Under the pieces are notes generated by a model. That model was not told where the DNA came from. It did no database searches and saw only the letters and a program-made list of their open reading frames with translations. 64,000 bases of DNA from Litsea cubeba (taxonomy: Eukaryota; Streptophyta; Magnoliopsida; Laurales; Lauraceae): positions 24,527,231-24,591,230 of the forward strand of contig CM022947.1 of assembly GCA_012931725.1 (NCBI GenBank). Reading direction: 5' to 3'. Shown here piece by piece: positions 62,901-64,000 of the stretch. The position numbers were made by a program, and so were the translations under genes. Within the stretch, counting starts at the first letter, position 1. Every line of letters starts with the position of its first letter.

Positions 62901-64000
62901 TAGCAAGTGTTACATCAAGCGTCTTGAACAAAATCCGGGCAAATTTGATGAAAGAGCTGATGAAGGTATATTTCTGGGTTATTCCTCATCTAGTAAGGCT
63001 TACAGATGTCTTAACAAAAGGACCAGAAAAATCATAGAAAGTGCTGATGTTAGAATTGATGAAAACTATGAATCAAAGAATGGAACTCATTATGACAGTC
63101 CAGTCTATGAGGACTCGAGTGAGATTGATGATGAAGTAGCTAAACCTAATGATTCTGAGAAATCAAAGGATGACTCAGAGGATGCTACACCTAGAAAGAA
63201 AAGCACTTGGGTAGAGCAACACCCTAAGGATCAAATCATTGGAGATCCTGAGGTCGGTGTTAAAACAAGACAAAGTGTAGTTAGCAATTACTCACTTGTG
63301 TCCACTATTGAACCCAAGACTGTGGCTGAAGCCAGTCTCGATGAAAGTTGGTTAAAAGCTATGCATGAGGAGTTGGAGCAATTTGAGAAGAACTCCACAT
63401 GGGAACTAGTTTCTAGACCTACCGATAAGAATGTTATTGGTACTAAATGGGTCTTTCGGAATAAGCTGAATGAAGATGGTCAGGTCATACGAAACAAAGC
63501 AAGGTTGGTTTGTAAAGGCTATGCTCAAGTTGAAGGCATAGATTTTGAAGAGACCTTTGCACCGGTGGCTCGTCTGGAAGCCATTCGTATGTTTCTTGCA
63601 TTGGCTGCATACAAAACCTTCAAGGTATTTCAGATGGATGTAAAGTCAGCCTTCTTGAATGGATTACTTGAAGAAGAGGTCTACATTGAGCAACCTGATG
63701 GTTTTCCTATTAGCAAAAATTCAGACCTAGTGTGCAAATTGAAAAAGGCTCTTTATGGGCTGAAACAAGCGCCAAGGGCGTGGTATGCAAGGCTGGACCT
63801 ATATCTCCGCAAGATCGGTTTTGGAAAAGGACTGGTTGATAGCAATCTTTATGTCAAAACAGAGTTGAGCAAACAGTTGGTTGTCATTGTTTATGTCGAT
63901 GACATAATCTTTGGTGGCAATGATGAAGAAATGTGCAGGAATTTCGCTGAAGAGATGAAGAAAGAATTTGAGATGTCAATGCTTGGAGAGCTAAAGTTCT
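59986..64000 (+). CDS. SIRE/Maximus-like copia gag-pol polyprotein, open to window edge
   Basis: The frame from ATG 59986 (MATNTENKKAPLFDGSNYSF) has no stop through 64000 (1338 codons). Gag residues 1-250 hold the UBN2/gag core (WDKLKSIHEGDEKIKEAKL). Zinc knuckles begin at Cys 254 (CFNCGGVGHFAAKC), 514 (CYHCNRYGHKRADC) and 552 (CYMCHNYGHLARDC). An acidic stretch and a coiled coil lie between the first and second (about 300-430). Protease has DSG at 616-618 (VLDSGCSSHMTG). The pre-integrase WHKRLGH is near 742, and integrase has Asp 807, Asp 870 and Glu 906 (D-D-35-E). RT has KWVFRNKLNEDG, FAPVARLEAIR and YVDD at 1303-1306. RNase H and the 3' LTR lie beyond the edge. The frame is intact so far, which points to a young, possibly active copy. 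Confidence 0.95.
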   Translation, partial: MATNTENKKAPLFDGSNYSFWKIRMQAFIKSLGYDVWETVRVGYNIAIVPNDAATKKLADNDSKAQNALFSGLVDSELVKVIACKTAKEIWDKLKSIHEGDEKIKEAKLQTHRSQFESLRMEESENVDSYLQRVNEVTNDIRGLGEEIKEPVIVKKVLRSLLPRFDSKVSAIEEAKDLNEFSMDELHGSLTAYEMRIGKTSSSDREAAFKVQKKGKETAGHDSDTDDDELEAQFVRKLKKGSNGKYKGKLPFKCFNCGGVGHFAAKCPLKENNDDDSYVDKSKWKKNFRKRGKAKSFISQYNDSTSETSDDDESAEATEALFMVTVEEEEEQEPEEEEEAEVNLEEELIAALEELSMERKTSKKNLKLLHESESSIIALKTQVEEYKRMVEVLQNQISIKKEEAMKLETEIARAKAENLESNRKLKALQAIEGTMKLNEILKVQKPFHNKFGIGFETGESSKAAPSLFMRQSAIPLKATKLQIQPSIETVNKKRFVEFNQPPKKGRMFRFYGYCYHCNRYGHKRADCKFYVRNNPLVTMNPFSILNSHKIECYMCHNYGHLARDCRLPIANQFQVEKKPMLVKAWRAKKRKDNSKESLIVQTAFNAQKKTAPWVLDSGCSSHMTGDKEKFVKLQHYEGGSVKFGNNDGAKICGKGVVQLKANKIRSDEVLYVSGLRHNLLSVSQICDKGHEVVFTKNGFAIKKCSNGKTVATGSRTAGNLYTLSDGAEKTCLMSRTEESWLWHKRLGHLNFDNMSKICKSKAVRGMSIVEKPSNPICDSCQKGKQTRVMFKSKEHHSKKPLELVHTDLCGPMRTQSTNGDKYFMLCIDDYTRMSWVLFLKHKHQALDRFKVFKAQVENMLGKRIKILRSDRGGEFTSEEFTNYCEHHGIQRQYSAPRTPQQNGVVERKNRTVQEMARTMLTESKLADKYWKEAIHTAVYIQNRCLIRPHEYKTPYELWFGRKATVKHFRVFGSKCYIKRLEQNPGKFDERADEGIFLGYSSSSKAYRCLNKRTRKIIESADVRIDENYESKNGTHYDSPVYEDSSEIDDEVAKPNDSEKSKDDSEDATPRKKSTWVEQHPKDQIIGDPEVGVKTRQSVVSNYSLVSTIEPKTVAEASLDESWLKAMHEELEQFEKNSTWELVSRPTDKNVIGTKWVFRNKLNEDGQVIRNKARLVCKGYAQVEGIDFEETFAPVARLEAIRMFLALAAYKTFKVFQMDVKSAFLNGLLEEEVYIEQPDGFPISKNSDLVCKLKKALYGLKQAPRAWYARLDLYLRKIGFGKGLVDSNLYVKTELSKQLVVIVYVDDIIFGGNDEEMCRNFAEEMKKEFEMSMLGELKF

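Overview
The window is nuclear DNA of a flowering plant. The evidence is spliced genes with GT-AG introns, a plant NDUFAF7/MidA-type gene, a class III peroxidase exon, and dense plant-lineage mobile elements (Tat gypsy, SIRE-like copia, TRIMs, RICESLEEPER-type hAT, Pack-MULE, Harbinger-like MITEs, RTE LINEs, CACTA). No bacterial-style operon, CRISPR array, rRNA or tRNA gene was seen. The species cannot be named from sequence alone, but multi-kilobase TE-filled introns point to a fairly large genome.

Region 1 (1-26.1 kb) is dominated by one host gene on the minus strand, a mitochondrial NDUFAF7 homologue. Six exons are visible (26022 down to 6136) and the rest lie beyond the left edge. Its introns hold most of the other features. 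Intron 3 (13.2 kb) contains a complete hAT element (16279-21506), a Harbinger-like element with an RTE LINE nested in it (9838-11772), a second RTE relic (13440-14620) and a ~360 bp tandem array. Intron 2 holds a 1.9 kb solo LTR with perfect target-site duplication (TSD). Intron 5 holds a TRIM. The last visible intron runs into a decayed copia element that was itself hit by a SINE, an LTR element with a MITE inside it, and a second copy of the solo LTR.

Region 2 (26-34.9 kb) has Harbinger-like MITEs, a lipase exon fragment, and a Pack-MULE (28630-31659, perfect 9 bp TSD). The Pack-MULE carries pieces of an RRM/Gly-rich RNA-binding gene, an F-box gene and copia. It split a degenerate ~150 bp tandem array.

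Region 3 (34920-45492) is a young Tat-lineage gypsy element: 503 bp LTRs that look identical, and TSD TAAGC. Gag-pro-pol reads on the minus strand as one frame broken by two UAG codons. A separate four-exon gene on the opposite strand, with a coding sequence open from start to stop, occupies the space between pol and the 3' LTR and is flanked by two copies of the polypurine tract.

Region 4 (45.5-58.8 kb) is a nest of a MULE 5' fragment, LTR-like DNA, a hAT relic and a CACTA terminus, followed by a mosaic of host-gene exons: ADP-glucose pyrophosphorylase large subunit fused to eIF3B, then a KANL3/TEX30-like hydrolase, and a neprosin-family exon. Region 5 (58777-64000) is the 5' LTR and an uninterrupted 1338-codon gag-pol frame of a SIRE/Maximus-like copia element that runs off the right edge.

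Taken together, the window shows one host gene persisting inside heavily invaded DNA, and at least three independent cases of mobile elements carrying host exons (hAT, Pack-MULE, and the mosaic next to the CACTA end).
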